Assembly: GCA_946122785.1 (NCBI GenBank)
Contig: CAMGYJ010000002.1
Span: 22,976,492 to 23,040,491, forward strand
Length of the DNA stretch: 64,000 nucleotides
From: Linum tenue
Lineage: Eukaryota; Streptophyta; Magnoliopsida; Malpighiales; Linaceae
Direction of reading: 5' to 3'
Shown here: piece by piece, positions 11,689 through 20,738 of the stretch
Layout: the number at the start of each line of letters is the position of its first letter
How positions within the stretch are numbered: the first letter of the stretch is position 1
Made by a program: the position numbers and the translations under genes
The notes under the pieces: generated by a model
What the model saw: the letters and a program-made list of their open reading frames with translations, nothing else
Databases searched by the model: none
Told to the model about the DNA's origin: nothing

Positions 11689-12746
11689 TGATGTAAGCGG
11701 AATCCGGGAATCCGAACTCACTCACTAATCAGAATATGCAGCTCTCACTTTTTAGGGGTTTTCTGAGATTTTCTCAAGAACACAAAAATAAAAGGATAGG
11801 ATGGAAAGGGATTGTCGTGAAACTTCAATACACGGGAAGAGGCTCGAACAATATCAGGGTAGATGCCCGACCACGATCAAGGAGAATACTTGATCGATAC
11901 AGAGCTCAACGAGTTTGGAATCCACCAAACTCTCATTCAAGAGTAAATACTCAATAACCAAAAGGTCGTTTTTCTATTCATCAAAGTCTGCCTTCCCATA
12001 AGCAATTCCTCCTCTATTTATAGAGGTTACAAACAATGTATCTACCCTTATTTAAAGCTTAATAATCCTCTCTATCAAATAAGGAATGGAAATACCAAAA
12101 GGGAAATGAAATAAACTAATGATCCACCCAAAAGAGAAAGGAAATAAAGCAAGGATCCTCCCAAAATGGAAAGAAAATAAAGCAAGTATCTACCAAGAAC
12201 CCGCCAAAAGCAATGACTTAGTCCTCAAGTAATTCCTTTCTTCTTCTGTTGCGGAGAATCACATCATTGCCAAGCAAGAATCATGCACAGTTGAATTGAG
12301 CAGCTTGCTTGCGCTACTTCATCCATCTTAAACGATCCTAATAGATACTTGTATCTCCACACTCGAACCTTCATTTTAGGGCTACGGGAATTGAATATCG
12401 TACTAATCAATATCACATCACCCACCCAAAAGGGAAAGGAAATAAAGCAAGGATCCGCCCAAAAGGGAAAGGAAATAAAGCAAGGATCCGCCCAAAAGGG
12501 AAAGGAAATAAAGCAAGGATCTTCCAAAAGCAATGACTTAGTCCTCAAGTAATTCCTTTCTTCCTTCTGTTGCGGGGAATCACATCATGGCCAAGCAAGA
12601 ATCATGCACAATTGAATTGGGCAGCTTGCTTGCGCTACTTCATCCATCTTAAATGCTCCTTATTGATACTTGTATCTCCGCACTCGAACCTTCAGTTTAG
12701 GGCCACGGGAATTGAATATCGTACTATTCGATATCACATCATTCCC
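11689..12746 (-). repeat. 3' LTR of the nested element with duplicated U3
   Basis: On the minus strand the LTR begins TGATGTGATATCG at 12746 after a purine-rich tract and ends GCTTACATCA at 11689. A TATA box (CTCTATAAATAGAGG) lies at about 12010-12030. About 230 bp of U3 sequence is present twice (about 12746-12520 and 12420-12190), and between the copies a 33-bp unit based on CGCCCAAAAGGGAAAGG is repeated about three times. The U3 copies differ by a few bases. Confidence 0.75.
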
Positions 12747-13192
12747 ACCCCGTTGGAAAAGATTCGCCCTCGAATCGTTATAGAACCTCGATCGCTGGTG
12801 AGCGCTCGTCGCCTCAATCTTTGAACTAGATTGTCGTTGAACCTCTCGTCGATTCTCTAGGAGGACTGCTTTTGGGGAAATCATATCTCCAACTATAAAA
12901 TCAATACGACCAGAAGTTTGAAGTATAAGAGGTGAATACCCTATATTTGTCGTCTGATCTGAGGCGCATCGTGTTGGAGAAATCTCTCCTTTGCCTTCAA
13001 GGAGCTCGCCCTCAATCGTGACGTCCTTTGATTCATTGTTCAACTCGGCATCCTCTTCCTCAGAGTGCAAACTTTGTTGATCTGGAGGAGAACAGAGGCG
13101 ACGACTTTCCTCGTAAATTTGGAGCAGCTCTCCCACCTGGGTCTCTGTGCGACGAGTTGCTTCATCGCTTCTGCAAAGGTCTGATCTCCCAT
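12747..13192 (-). CDS. Short gag-like reading frames of the nested element
   Basis: After the primer-binding site, an ATG at 13192 begins MGDQTFAEAMKQLVAQ, resembling the first residues of a retroelement gag; this frame soon loses coding character, while an overlapping frame from 13136 gives an acidic 158-residue product (GELLQIYEESRRLCS at its start) that runs into the U3. There is no protease, integrase or reverse transcriptase, so the element is non-autonomous. Whether either frame is translated is unknown. Confidence 0.35.
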
Positions 13193-13275
13193 GACTGCTC
13201 TTCGGAATCTTCTCTTCTTCTTCTTCTTCTACGTTGAACCAGGATCTTCACAAATCTCCGCTGAGTTGAACCGGT

Positions 13276-13287
13276 GCTCTGATACCA
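13276..13287 (-). other. Primer-binding site for initiator tRNA-Met
   Basis: The minus strand reads TGGTATCAGAGC, complementary to the 3' end of plant initiator tRNA-Met, two bases after the LTR end GCTTACATCA at 13290. It fixes the orientation of the nested element as minus and shows where its 5' LTR ought to lie. Confidence 0.85.
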
Positions 13288-13885
13288 CCTGATGTAAGCA
13301 GAATCCGGGAATCCGAACTCACTCACTAATCAGAAGGAAGAAAGGAATTACTTGAGGACTAAGTCATTGCTTTTGGAAGATTCTTGCTTTATTTCCTTTC
13401 CCTTTTGGGCGGATCCTTGCTTTATTTCCTTTCCCTTTTGGGTGGATATTAGTTTATTTCTTTTCCTTTTTTGTATTTGCATTCCTTATTTGATAGAGAT
13501 GATTATTAAGCTTTAAATAAGGGTAGATACATTGCTTTGGAACCTCTATAAATAGAGGAGGAATTGGCTATGGGAAGGCAGACTTTGATGAATAGAAAAA
13601 TGACCTTTTGGTTATTGAGTATTTACTCTTGAATGAGAGTTTGGTGGATTCCAAACTCGTTGAGCTCTGTATCGATCAAGTATTCTCCTTGATCGTGGTC
13701 GGGCATCTACCCTGATATTGTTCGAGCCTCTTCCCGTGTGTTGAAGTTGCACGACAATCCCTTTCCATCATATCCTTTTATTTTTGTGTTCTTGAGAAAA
13801 TCTCAGAAAAACCCTAAAAAGTGAGAGCTGCGTATTCTGATTAGTGAGTGAGTTCGGATTCCCGGATTCCGCTTACATCATTTTG

Positions 13886-14377
13886 CAACAACTGTCTAGC
13901 CTCAGTTTTATGCTTCATGAGAAAAATCCAAACACATCTAGATCTATCATCAACTAGGGTAAGAAAATATTGATATCCATTGTAACTGACAGTGGCCAAA
14001 GGCCCCCAAATATCAACATGAATGAGTTCAAAATTGCTCTTTGCCACAGTCTGGCTTGAAGAAAATGGTAAGTGTTTCTGTTTGGAAAGGTGACAAACAT
14101 CACAATGAGAAAAATATCCTATAGAAATGTCTGGTATAGTCTTCTTTAGTTCTTTGGCTCGAAAAATGGAAGGATGACCAAGCCTCCAATGCCATAGATC
14201 AAAGGATTGGCGTGTTAAGTTTTGAGTCTTGATGGAATTAACAAGGGTGGTAGTGTCTTCTGGATGTATGGTAAGTCGATAGAGTCCTCTAGTCTCTTGG
14301 GAAAAACCAATCCTCCTCTTGGTTTGAAGGTCCTGAATGTGACAAATGTTGAACTCAAAGATAAGAAAGATTGGCAT
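13886..14377 (-). pseudogene. Copia GAG-pre-integrase and integrase N-terminus (remnant)
   Basis: The minus-strand frame contains LWHWRLGHPS and CDVCHLSKQKHLPF, the His/Cys zinc-binding pattern before integrase, then FELIHVDIWGPLATVSYNGY with the first catalytic Asp and FLTLVDDRSR. It stops at the nested element, where the retroelement end adds about ten foreign residues. The downstream half is at 10618-11683. The homologous stretch at 27121-27822 is not interrupted by the insert. Confidence 0.85.
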
Positions 14378-14514
14378 GGACTTAGTGAGCTTACTAACTG
14401 AGACTAGGTTGAATTAAAAGGTTGGAACTAACAAAACACCATGAATGACCAATTCATATGTAAGCCTGACACTACCACAGTGTGTAGCTGGAGTTTTAGA
14501 TCCATAGGGTAAGG

Positions 14515-14990
14515 TTATAAGAATACCTGAACAGGTTCATACTTTAAGAAGTTGGAAACAGAACAGGTGACATGATCAGTGGCACCCGTGTCAAGGAACT
14601 GAACACTAACAAATTCCATTGGATGCTTAAGGAAGTATGAGTTTAAAGTGAATTTACCTGAAAAGTTAGGATTCATAGATAGGTGTCTACTCAGTGAGTT
14701 GACCATAGGAGTTTGTTGCTGATTCACTGAAGCCAGGTTTAATCCTCCAGGAGCAATAGGTGAAGTTGGAGATGTTGGAGGACTATAATGGTTAAGCAGC
14801 CTCTGTAGTCGACTCAGATCATCAATAGAGAGCCTGATATTTGTATACCCATCATTGCCTTCAGGTACACTCTTAGTTTCAGGCTTAGGTAGAATACCAG
14901 CTCCTGCAAAATCCTGTCATTGAATTTGTCTTGCAAACCCAGAAGTTCCCTTGACTCTTTGTTCTTCCTTTTCCGAACTTTTGATTGTCG
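14515..14990 (-). pseudogene. Copia protease and end of gag (remnant)
   Basis: The frame from 14727 has FLDTGATDHVT, the catalytic motif of copia aspartic protease, and ends early. Upstream (to about 14990) the sequence still translates as a gag-protease linker with PETKSVPEGNDGY and LSRLQRLLNHYSPP. A gap with a stop separates protease from the pre-integrase frame at about 14390-14515. The gag N-terminus and the 5' LTR are absent. Confidence 0.7.
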
Positions 14991-15119
14991 AGTATATAAA
15001 CGTTAACATCTTGTGTTATTGACATACCAAGTACTTTTAGTAAATTACGTATGTCTTCCCCGCAAGGGGACATATATATTCTCTGCGAACTAACACATAT
15101 GACATACCGAAACCCACAC

Positions 15120-15122
<3 letters not shown>

Positions 15123-15159
<37 letters not shown>
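15123..15159. repeat. (AT)n microsatellite
   Basis: An uninterrupted AT dinucleotide run. The duplicate locus near 28550 has only a few units at the same place, so the tract changed length after the duplication. Confidence 0.9.
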
Positions 15160-15162
<3 letters not shown>

Positions 15163-15205
15163 AGTACACCAAATTAAACCCTACCCACTTCACTTAACCA
15201 ACTGA

Positions 15206-15493
15206 TCAACTCGCCACTTTAACCGAATTCATCTCCACATCATCAATCTCCGCCAACTTCCCATCGTCCACCGCCACCTCGCCGATCTTCATCTTGGTCT
15301 TGTACCGATACCCACTCGCACAGTAAAGAAAGTAGAAGCAGTTCATGAACCCCATCCCGGCCAACAGAAAGTAGAACAGATCCAACCTCCCTTTGTTCAA
15401 ATCATTCGCCAACCAATCCGCTCGCCTCCGGCCGCCGCCACCTCCGGTCGCCTTCCTCACCACCGCGATCAGCACGCTGCTGAAATAGCTCGC
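15206..15493 (-). pseudogene. Duplicated 3' end of the NPF transporter gene
   Basis: The minus-strand frame of 89 residues matches the C-terminus of the complete transporter at 28607-33092 almost exactly, with three substitutions and one Gly fewer in the glycine run. Homology stops abruptly at about 15493 (28897 in the full gene) in the middle of the last exon. It keeps the last one to two membrane segments and the acidic tail only. It has no promoter or start of its own and is taken as a non-functional fragment copied together with the adjacent copia. Confidence 0.88.
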
Positions 15494-16377
15494 ATTTTCT
15501 AGGAGGATGTTGTAAGTTGTTTCAGAATACGACTACACCACAGTAGTACTGTTAGATATCCATTAGTTTGTAGATAGTACCAAGTAAAAGCATTTGTATA
15601 AACTCATTCAACAAGCACGAATATATCATCTGCATACCTTTGCCTCCACCATAGATCAAACCCCCCAAAAAGTAATCACCTTTAGCTCTAGTAGAGGTTC
15701 AACATCAACAAATTATTTCTATATATAATAGTCGTCTAATATAAATGTCGACAAAACTAAAAAGAAAAGACATCAAATTCCTTACTTGATGATTGATTCA
15801 TGAACATCAGAAATCACAACTGTGGAATTCCATTGCCACAACCCATAAGTACATGAGCCATGCAAGGGCGCAAAGACAGATTACAATGAGGTTGATTGAG
15901 TAGATGACGTCACACGTCGTCGTTTTTCTCTCTTTAATTTGTGAATTTCGTCTCTTTTTCGATTTTCTCCTCGCCTAATTCTATCTTTTTTATTTATTCC
16001 TGAATTGAACATTGATTTTATATTCGTGTGTGTGTTTTTTTCACGTTGAATCCAAATACTAACTGTTACAACCTTATTAGACCTAAGTATTAATGCTCGC
16101 AAATAAAACTTTGAATTTGAGCTCGCACGACTCGATCGGTCTAGACTCTAGAGCTAAAAAATAAACTATAGAATCACAAGCTGGGGGAAGAAAAAAAAAA
16201 CAAAGCATAAACAGCTAACGTGTAACGCTTCGGAGGAAGAAGAAGAAGTAATCACAGTTCTACTGCTACAAAAAAAAAAATTATTATTATCCGGATCGAG
16301 CCGTAGTTGTTGCCATATCCCAGATGCGGCAAATGAGAACACAGGACTCTGATCATTCCGAGGAAGTACTCCACGCC
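15494..16377. other. Intergenic sequence before DUF26 copy 2
   Basis: No gene is recognised in 15494-16130. From about 16130 the sequence is homologous to the upstream region of DUF26 copy 1 (about 2390-2650). Confidence 0.5.
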
Positions 16378-16382
16378 TATAA
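16378..16382 (+). promoter_or_regulatory. Candidate TATA box of second DUF26 gene
   Basis: CCTATAAGTATACC surrounds this site, 95 bp before the chosen ATG. It corresponds to the CCTATAA at 2652-2658 in the other copy. Confidence 0.45.
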
Positions 16383-16476
16383 GTATACCTAAATTAAATA
16401 ACACCTTCATCACGAACAGCCCATGCAGAGCAAGTTAATCACAAAGGAGAAAAGAGATCATATAGATATAGAGAAC

Positions 16477-16938
16477 ATGACGACGAAGAGTAGAAATGGC
16501 GGTCGCCCGACTCACTCCTTCACGCCGGCGACGTTGCTCCTGTCGGCCACATTGATGGTGTTGTGGATTCTCGGATCCTCTACTGTCGCTGCCGATGCTG
16601 CAAAGAGCGTGGAGTTCAAATCACGGTACTGCAGCGCGGAGACGTATCAGCCGGGCGACCAACTGAAGCATTCGATATCGGTGGTGCTGACGCAGCTGGT
16701 GTCGGAGGCCGTGGACAGGATCACGTTCAACAACAAAGACTACCGAGCCGATTATCCTCCGCAGAAGCCCATTGTCTACGGCCACGCGCTCTGTCCGTGG
16801 ACGTTCGGGATCAAATCCACGTGCCGCAGTTGTCTGAGGGAGGCTAAGAAGCTGCTCCTCCATGGGTGTCCGCATAAAGTCGGGGCTTCCATCGAATTGG
16901 AGTATTGCTCGCTGAGATATGAGAACCATGCCATCTAG
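16477..16938 (+). CDS. Secreted Gnk2/DUF26 cysteine-rich protein (ginkbilobin-like), copy 2
   Basis: The product is 153 aa: a short polar N-terminus, a hydrophobic signal segment (ATLLLSATLMVLWILGSS) and one DUF26 domain with the same six cysteines and the same C-X9-C-X2-C spacing as copy 1. Most of the mature region is identical to the paralogue. The ATG at 16477 (MTTKSRN) is preferred because it lines up better with copy 1; an upstream in-frame ATG at 16423 would add 18 charged residues before the signal. Role by family: apoplastic, carbohydrate-binding antifungal or stress protein. The coding part has no intron. Confidence 0.84.
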   Translation: MTTKSRNGGRPTHSFTPATLLLSATLMVLWILGSSTVAADAAKSVEFKSRYCSAETYQPGDQLKHSISVVLTQLVSEAVDRITFNNKDYRADYPPQKPIVYGHALCPWTFGIKSTCRSCLREAKKLLLHGCPHKVGASIELEYCSLRYENHAI

Positions 16939-17149
16939 CTACAGCTATATCCATATATACAATGGAATAAGGTCGATGGACTTGATTTTAGTTTCATGTT
17001 TCTTTTTCCCCTTTTGTTTTTAAGTTCATGTATGTCAGTGTCTAAGAACATTGTATGTATGGGATCATTTCCTATACGTGTTTCAAAGACTTAAATCAAT
17101 GAAATAAGCTTGTTCTTTGCTTTTCTTTGACACATTATTAGTTACATTG

Positions 17150-17606
17150 TAGGCTGGCTATTTGGTCTGGGTTTTTTGGTTTTACCCGAAACCAGACCGT
17201 ATAATCCGGACCGAGACCGGACCGGGATCGGATAGTAAACAATCCAATCCAATCTTTGGGCTTAGATTTGAGGTAAAAAATCGTTTGGGACCGGATCGAA
17301 AACTGGATAAAGACAGGATAAGAGAGCTCAACATCCAAATCTTAAGGTTAATTTGCATAAACAGTCACCAACCTTTGCACTTAGTACAAAACTTAACCAA
17401 CTCCTCACCCTTTCAGGCCTTAGGCCACTCAAATCCCCACAAGATCAATATGAAATCAAGACCGAATTGGGACCGGATCGGGTCAAGATCGGACCGAATC
17501 AAGACCGGACTGTATCCAATCCAATTTTTTGTTCTTATATTTTCAAAAAGACCGGACTGGACCGGATCAATTTGGGCCAATTTAACCGGACCGTATAGCC
17601 ACCCTA
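17150..17606. mobile_element. hAT-type MITE with 8-bp TSD
   Basis: The element begins TAGGCTGGCTATTTGGTC and ends GACCGTATAGCCACCCTA. Identical 8-bp direct repeats TTACATTG flank it (17142-17149 and 17607-17614). Short GGACCGGA/AGACCGGA motifs occur many times at both ends. It is noncoding; the open frames across it are accidents of the repeats. Confidence 0.88.
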
Positions 17607-18108
17607 TTACATTGGGTTAAGCTCCGCCAATCTTCTTCTCCTTCCAAGTGCCTTAAGATGAGCATATGATGGAGGAACTTACCTATTTTGTTGGACTTCA
17701 AATTTAACAAATTGGAGATATTATCTTCATGCAAAAATAACAAACTATGCAGTCATACAATTTCGAAGGGGTTTATCTACCTACAATTGTAGTATCCAGC
17801 AGCAGAGAAATTTTACAATGCTATATAACGTTGCTGTTATAGGTTTTTTGCTTCATGGTACATATTGAAATTGTACATTTAAAGTTATGGTACAACTTCA
17901 GATTGTACCTATACTTTTTATACAAATTCTTTTATGATACAACTTGAACTTGTACCTTTATGTGATGGTACAAGCTAAACTTATACATTTAATGTTATGG
18001 TACAACTTCAAGTTGTACATTAAAACACAAATTCTATATAGCATAGTAGAAGGGCTCGTATGAAGTATACTATTTATGCTCAAATAATTTCTCTTCCACC
18101 ATATACAT
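17607..18108. repeat. Spacer with degenerate GGTACAACTT repeats
   Basis: Between two hAT MITEs, about 17855-18030 consists of degenerate direct and inverted copies of ATGGTACAACTTCAAGTTGTAC-like sequence spaced roughly 45-50 bp apart. The outer parts (ATGCTATATAACG near 17820 and CTATATAGCATAG near 18036) are imperfectly inverted, so this may be another small MITE; no target duplication was confirmed. Confidence 0.35.
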
Positions 18109-18116
18109 ATAAAGAA

Positions 18117-18799
18117 TAGGGATGGCAACAAAACCCGAACCCATGGGTACCCACCCGAACCAACCCAGTCAACACGGGTAAAACCCGTGTTGACGGGTTT
18201 TGGGCCGGGTTCGGGTTTAAACCCGCTACACTATTCACCGTGTTGGGTTTGGGTTTGGGTAAACCCGCCCCATGGGTACCCGCCCACACATATAATTACT
18301 TTCCCGATATATTTAATATTCTAAATAATATATCTTCTTTAAACAACTAATATTATTTATGTTTGGGGAGACATGTACAATTTGTTCTATCTAATTGTTT
18401 AGAATGAAATTGATATTATGGAGTGGAGAGTGAAGAAACTTATTTGACGAGGAAGAAGATTTCAATTAATCTTGTTGTTTATAGATGTTTATCTTTAATT
18501 TTGAACAATTTGTATTGATCATTTGCGATTTGCTTGTATGTTCTAGATTGGTATTTTTTGTATGAATAATTTGTATGAGAAAATTGATGTTAAACTTTTA
18601 TTTTTAAATTTGTTATTGTAAATTCTTTACCACAAAAACCCACGGGTACCCATGAACCCGCGGATGCCCAGCGGGGTGGGTTGGGTTTGAGTTTTTCAAA
18701 CCCAACGGGTTTTACCCCGGGTTTTTTTGGCGGATAAACCCATGGGTTTGAGTTTGGATTTGACAAAACCTGCCCCAACCCGACCCATTGCCATCCCTA
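18117..18799. mobile_element. hAT-type MITE (TAGGGATGGCAA family)
   Basis: The terminal inverted repeat is TAGGGATGGCAA/TTGCCATCCCTA, and identical 8-bp direct repeats ATAAAGAA flank it (18109-18116 and 18800-18807). The ends carry many AACCCG / CGGGTT motifs; the centre is AT-rich and noncoding. Related copies lie at 47026-47688 and, truncated, at about 63690-63950. Confidence 0.9.
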
Positions 18800-19241
18800 A
18801 TAAAGAACCGAACTGACTTGATAGTCAAATCGCTCAATTGATACATATATATATATAGTTTATTCTCTTGATAGTCGAAGACACAAAGGAGCAGTTTTTC
18901 GTCTTTCGGTAGAGTTCAATTATATCTAACCAAATATATGTAAAACTTCTCTCGTTTAGCGAGAGTCTCGGAGCGGCGGAGCTAGGGTTTTCCTAGGTTT
19001 TTCCTAGGCTTTCCGAGAAGGGGACGGCGATTGATTACTACTTGAATAAGGATCTCTATTTCCAAGAGGAATAGAGAACCTGGGAAAGAGGATTGTTACC
19101 TACGAAGTAATTGTGCTTTACAATTATATAAGGGAAAGTCAAGGAAGCTTTGGCAGATACAGAATCGTGAAGAAAGCAAACCCTAAAGTTCTCAAACTAC
19201 TATTGAAACTTTGGCCTGCTGCGTGAGTCTCAAGCGAACCA

Positions 19242-20738
19242 ATGGAAGAGTTACAACCTGCTGGAAACGGAAAGGAAGACCTCAATATGGAACCTGAAGA
19301 ACTACGAAGCACTGCTGAAAGTCTGGAGATAGATCTAGACAAGATTAACCTAGAAGATGAGGATGACACACCGTTGGATGTGGAGGATGGTGATGTTGAT
19401 GTCCTCCGAATGGAAGCTGTAAGACAACTGGGTCTGATTGGTCGTCTGTTAGCTGAGAAACAACCAAATATCAGATCTTTGAAAATAGCCTTGGCTAAGG
19501 CTTGGAATCTAAAGAAGGGATTCCAGATTACTGACCTGGGAGATATGCTCTTTGCGTTCCAATTTTTGGATCAAGATGACAGAAACAAGGTATGCTTTGG
19601 TGGCCCCTGGCATTATGAAAACAATATCATGGTGTTTATGTCAAGCTTGCTTATAAAGAAACCAACTCCTGAAGCATTACACGTGATTGATATTTGGATC
19701 CAAATCAAAGAATTTCCTGCTGAGTTGAGAACTCAGAACATGGCAGAGAAGATTGCAAACAGATTTGGATCGTTAGTATGGTTTGATGACAGTTCTGGCA
19801 CAATGTGGGACACTCACATGAGGATGAGAGTAAGCATATCCATCAACAATCCTTTAAAGAAGAAAATAAAGTTGAATCTAGGAGGAAAGCTGGTGGAGTA
19901 CCTGGTCAAGTACGAGAAACTTCCAATGTTCTGCTACTCTTGTGGGAGGATAGGCCACCCAAAACTGAGATGCCCTAGACCATCAGGCTTGGTGCCTGAT
20001 CCTTTTGGGATGGAACTTCGAACGAGTCCACCTGGACCTCGAAACTGGCTATCACACTCTGCAAAAAAAGAAGATGCTGAGTTATGGGCATCACTGAGAA
20101 GAAAGTTTGACATGGAAAGTGTTAGTTCTAATTCATGCGGTGAAAGAGCACCATCTGAAGAGATGGCAGAACCTGAGACTACTACAAGGGCACTACAGAC
20201 AAAATCCAAAGAGAAGGAACCAGTAAACAGAAGGGAAGGAGAAGTTAACAGAGAGGGAACACAGGGGAATACGAATTCTCCTCTGATCCTAAAAGAGAGC
20301 CTGGGGACACCACTAACCCCACCAGCAAATGACCAACAGGCACCTGATACTGAAGGGAATGTGGAAAAGCAAGGTGTGGAGGGAACAACTCAAGTTCCCA
20401 AAGCAGTTAGAATAGATCAGAATGGAGCTTTACAACAGTTTGTACTAGGTGCAAACAACACCTGGCCACCAAAAAGAAGTATGAACAGGGTATGGAGGAG
20501 GCAGGAACAGACTGTGCCAAGATTCCAAGTTAAAACACAAATCACACCACAGAAAAGAACAGAAAAAGAATGCACAGAGATGGAAACAAGAGAGGGAGAT
20601 GCATCACTAAAGAGCAAAAAAGCAAAAGTTCTTACTTTTGAGAAGGAAGAGGAGAGGCTGAACAATGAGGAGCAACTAATGACTATGGATGGCGGTATGG
20701 CGGACCCTGCAACAGAGCAGAGCCGCCCAGCCCAATGA
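19242..20738 (+). CDS. LINE ORF1: DUF4283 and zinc-knuckle RNA-binding protein
   Basis: The 498-aa product has an acidic N-terminus, a DUF4283 domain at about residues 75-215 (FQFLDQDDRNKVCFGGPWHY is typical) and a CCHC zinc knuckle CYSCGRIGHPKLRC at about 230-245, followed by a long polar, Glu/Lys-rich tail. ORF1 proteins of plant L1 elements bind the element RNA and escort it. The stop overlaps the ORF2 start as ATGA at 20735-20738, which suggests coupled reinitiation. No internal stops occur. Confidence 0.88.
   Translation: MEELQPAGNGKEDLNMEPEELRSTAESLEIDLDKINLEDEDDTPLDVEDGDVDVLRMEAVRQLGLIGRLLAEKQPNIRSLKIALAKAWNLKKGFQITDLGDMLFAFQFLDQDDRNKVCFGGPWHYENNIMVFMSSLLIKKPTPEALHVIDIWIQIKEFPAELRTQNMAEKIANRFGSLVWFDDSSGTMWDTHMRMRVSISINNPLKKKIKLNLGGKLVEYLVKYEKLPMFCYSCGRIGHPKLRCPRPSGLVPDPFGMELRTSPPGPRNWLSHSAKKEDAELWASLRRKFDMESVSSNSCGERAPSEEMAEPETTTRALQTKSKEKEPVNRREGEVNREGTQGNTNSPLILKESLGTPLTPPANDQQAPDTEGNVEKQGVEGTTQVPKAVRIDQNGALQQFVLGANNTWPPKRSMNRVWRRQEQTVPRFQVKTQITPQKRTEKECTEMETREGDASLKSKKAKVLTFEKEEERLNNEEQLMTMDGGMADPATEQSRPAQ

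Larger units (their letters stand above)
11689..13880. mobile_element. TRIM-like LTR retroelement with inverted 5' LTR, nested in copia integrase
   Basis: The 2192-bp insert starts TGATGTAAGCGGAATCC and ends with its reverse complement, and is flanked by TTTTG on both sides (11684-11688 and 13881-13885). The duplicate copia at about 27320-27335 shows the same site empty with a single TTTTG. Read on the minus strand, 12746-11689 is the 3' LTR, preceded by a purine-rich tract (GGGGTGGGAA), and 13287-13276 is a primer-binding site complementary to initiator tRNA-Met (TGGTATCAGAGC). The matching 5' LTR is present only as its last about 45 bp (13290-13335); it then switches to the opposite orientation (13331-13880). 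The junction falls on CAGAA, common to both sequences. The internal region is only about 530 bp. Confidence 0.85.
9905..14990 (-). mobile_element. Truncated Ty1/copia retrotransposon A, split by an insertion
   Basis: On the minus strand the copia order is visible: end of gag and linker (about 14990-14730), protease with DTGATDHV (14727-14515), GAG-pre-integrase zinc region and integrase start (14377-13886), then, after a 2.19 kb insertion, the rest of integrase (11683-10618) and reverse transcriptase (10600-9905). Both LTRs, the gag start and RNase H are missing. Frameshifts occur near 10625 and near 9975. A second, shorter copy of the same element lies at 27144-28400. Both copies abut transporter 3' sequence, so they were copied together. 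Confidence 0.88.

Noticed and set aside
12349..12552. Regularly spaced 33-bp repeats that might suggest a CRISPR-like array
   Set aside because: Only about three direct tandem copies without spacers, inside an LTR of a plant retroelement.
13841..13880. Extension of the integrase frame into [12 protein letters not shown]
   Set aside because: These residues come from the end of the nested retroelement, not from copia.
17162..17620. 152-codon open frame
   Set aside because: It lies wholly across the hAT MITE at 17150-17606 and reflects GGACCGGA repeats.
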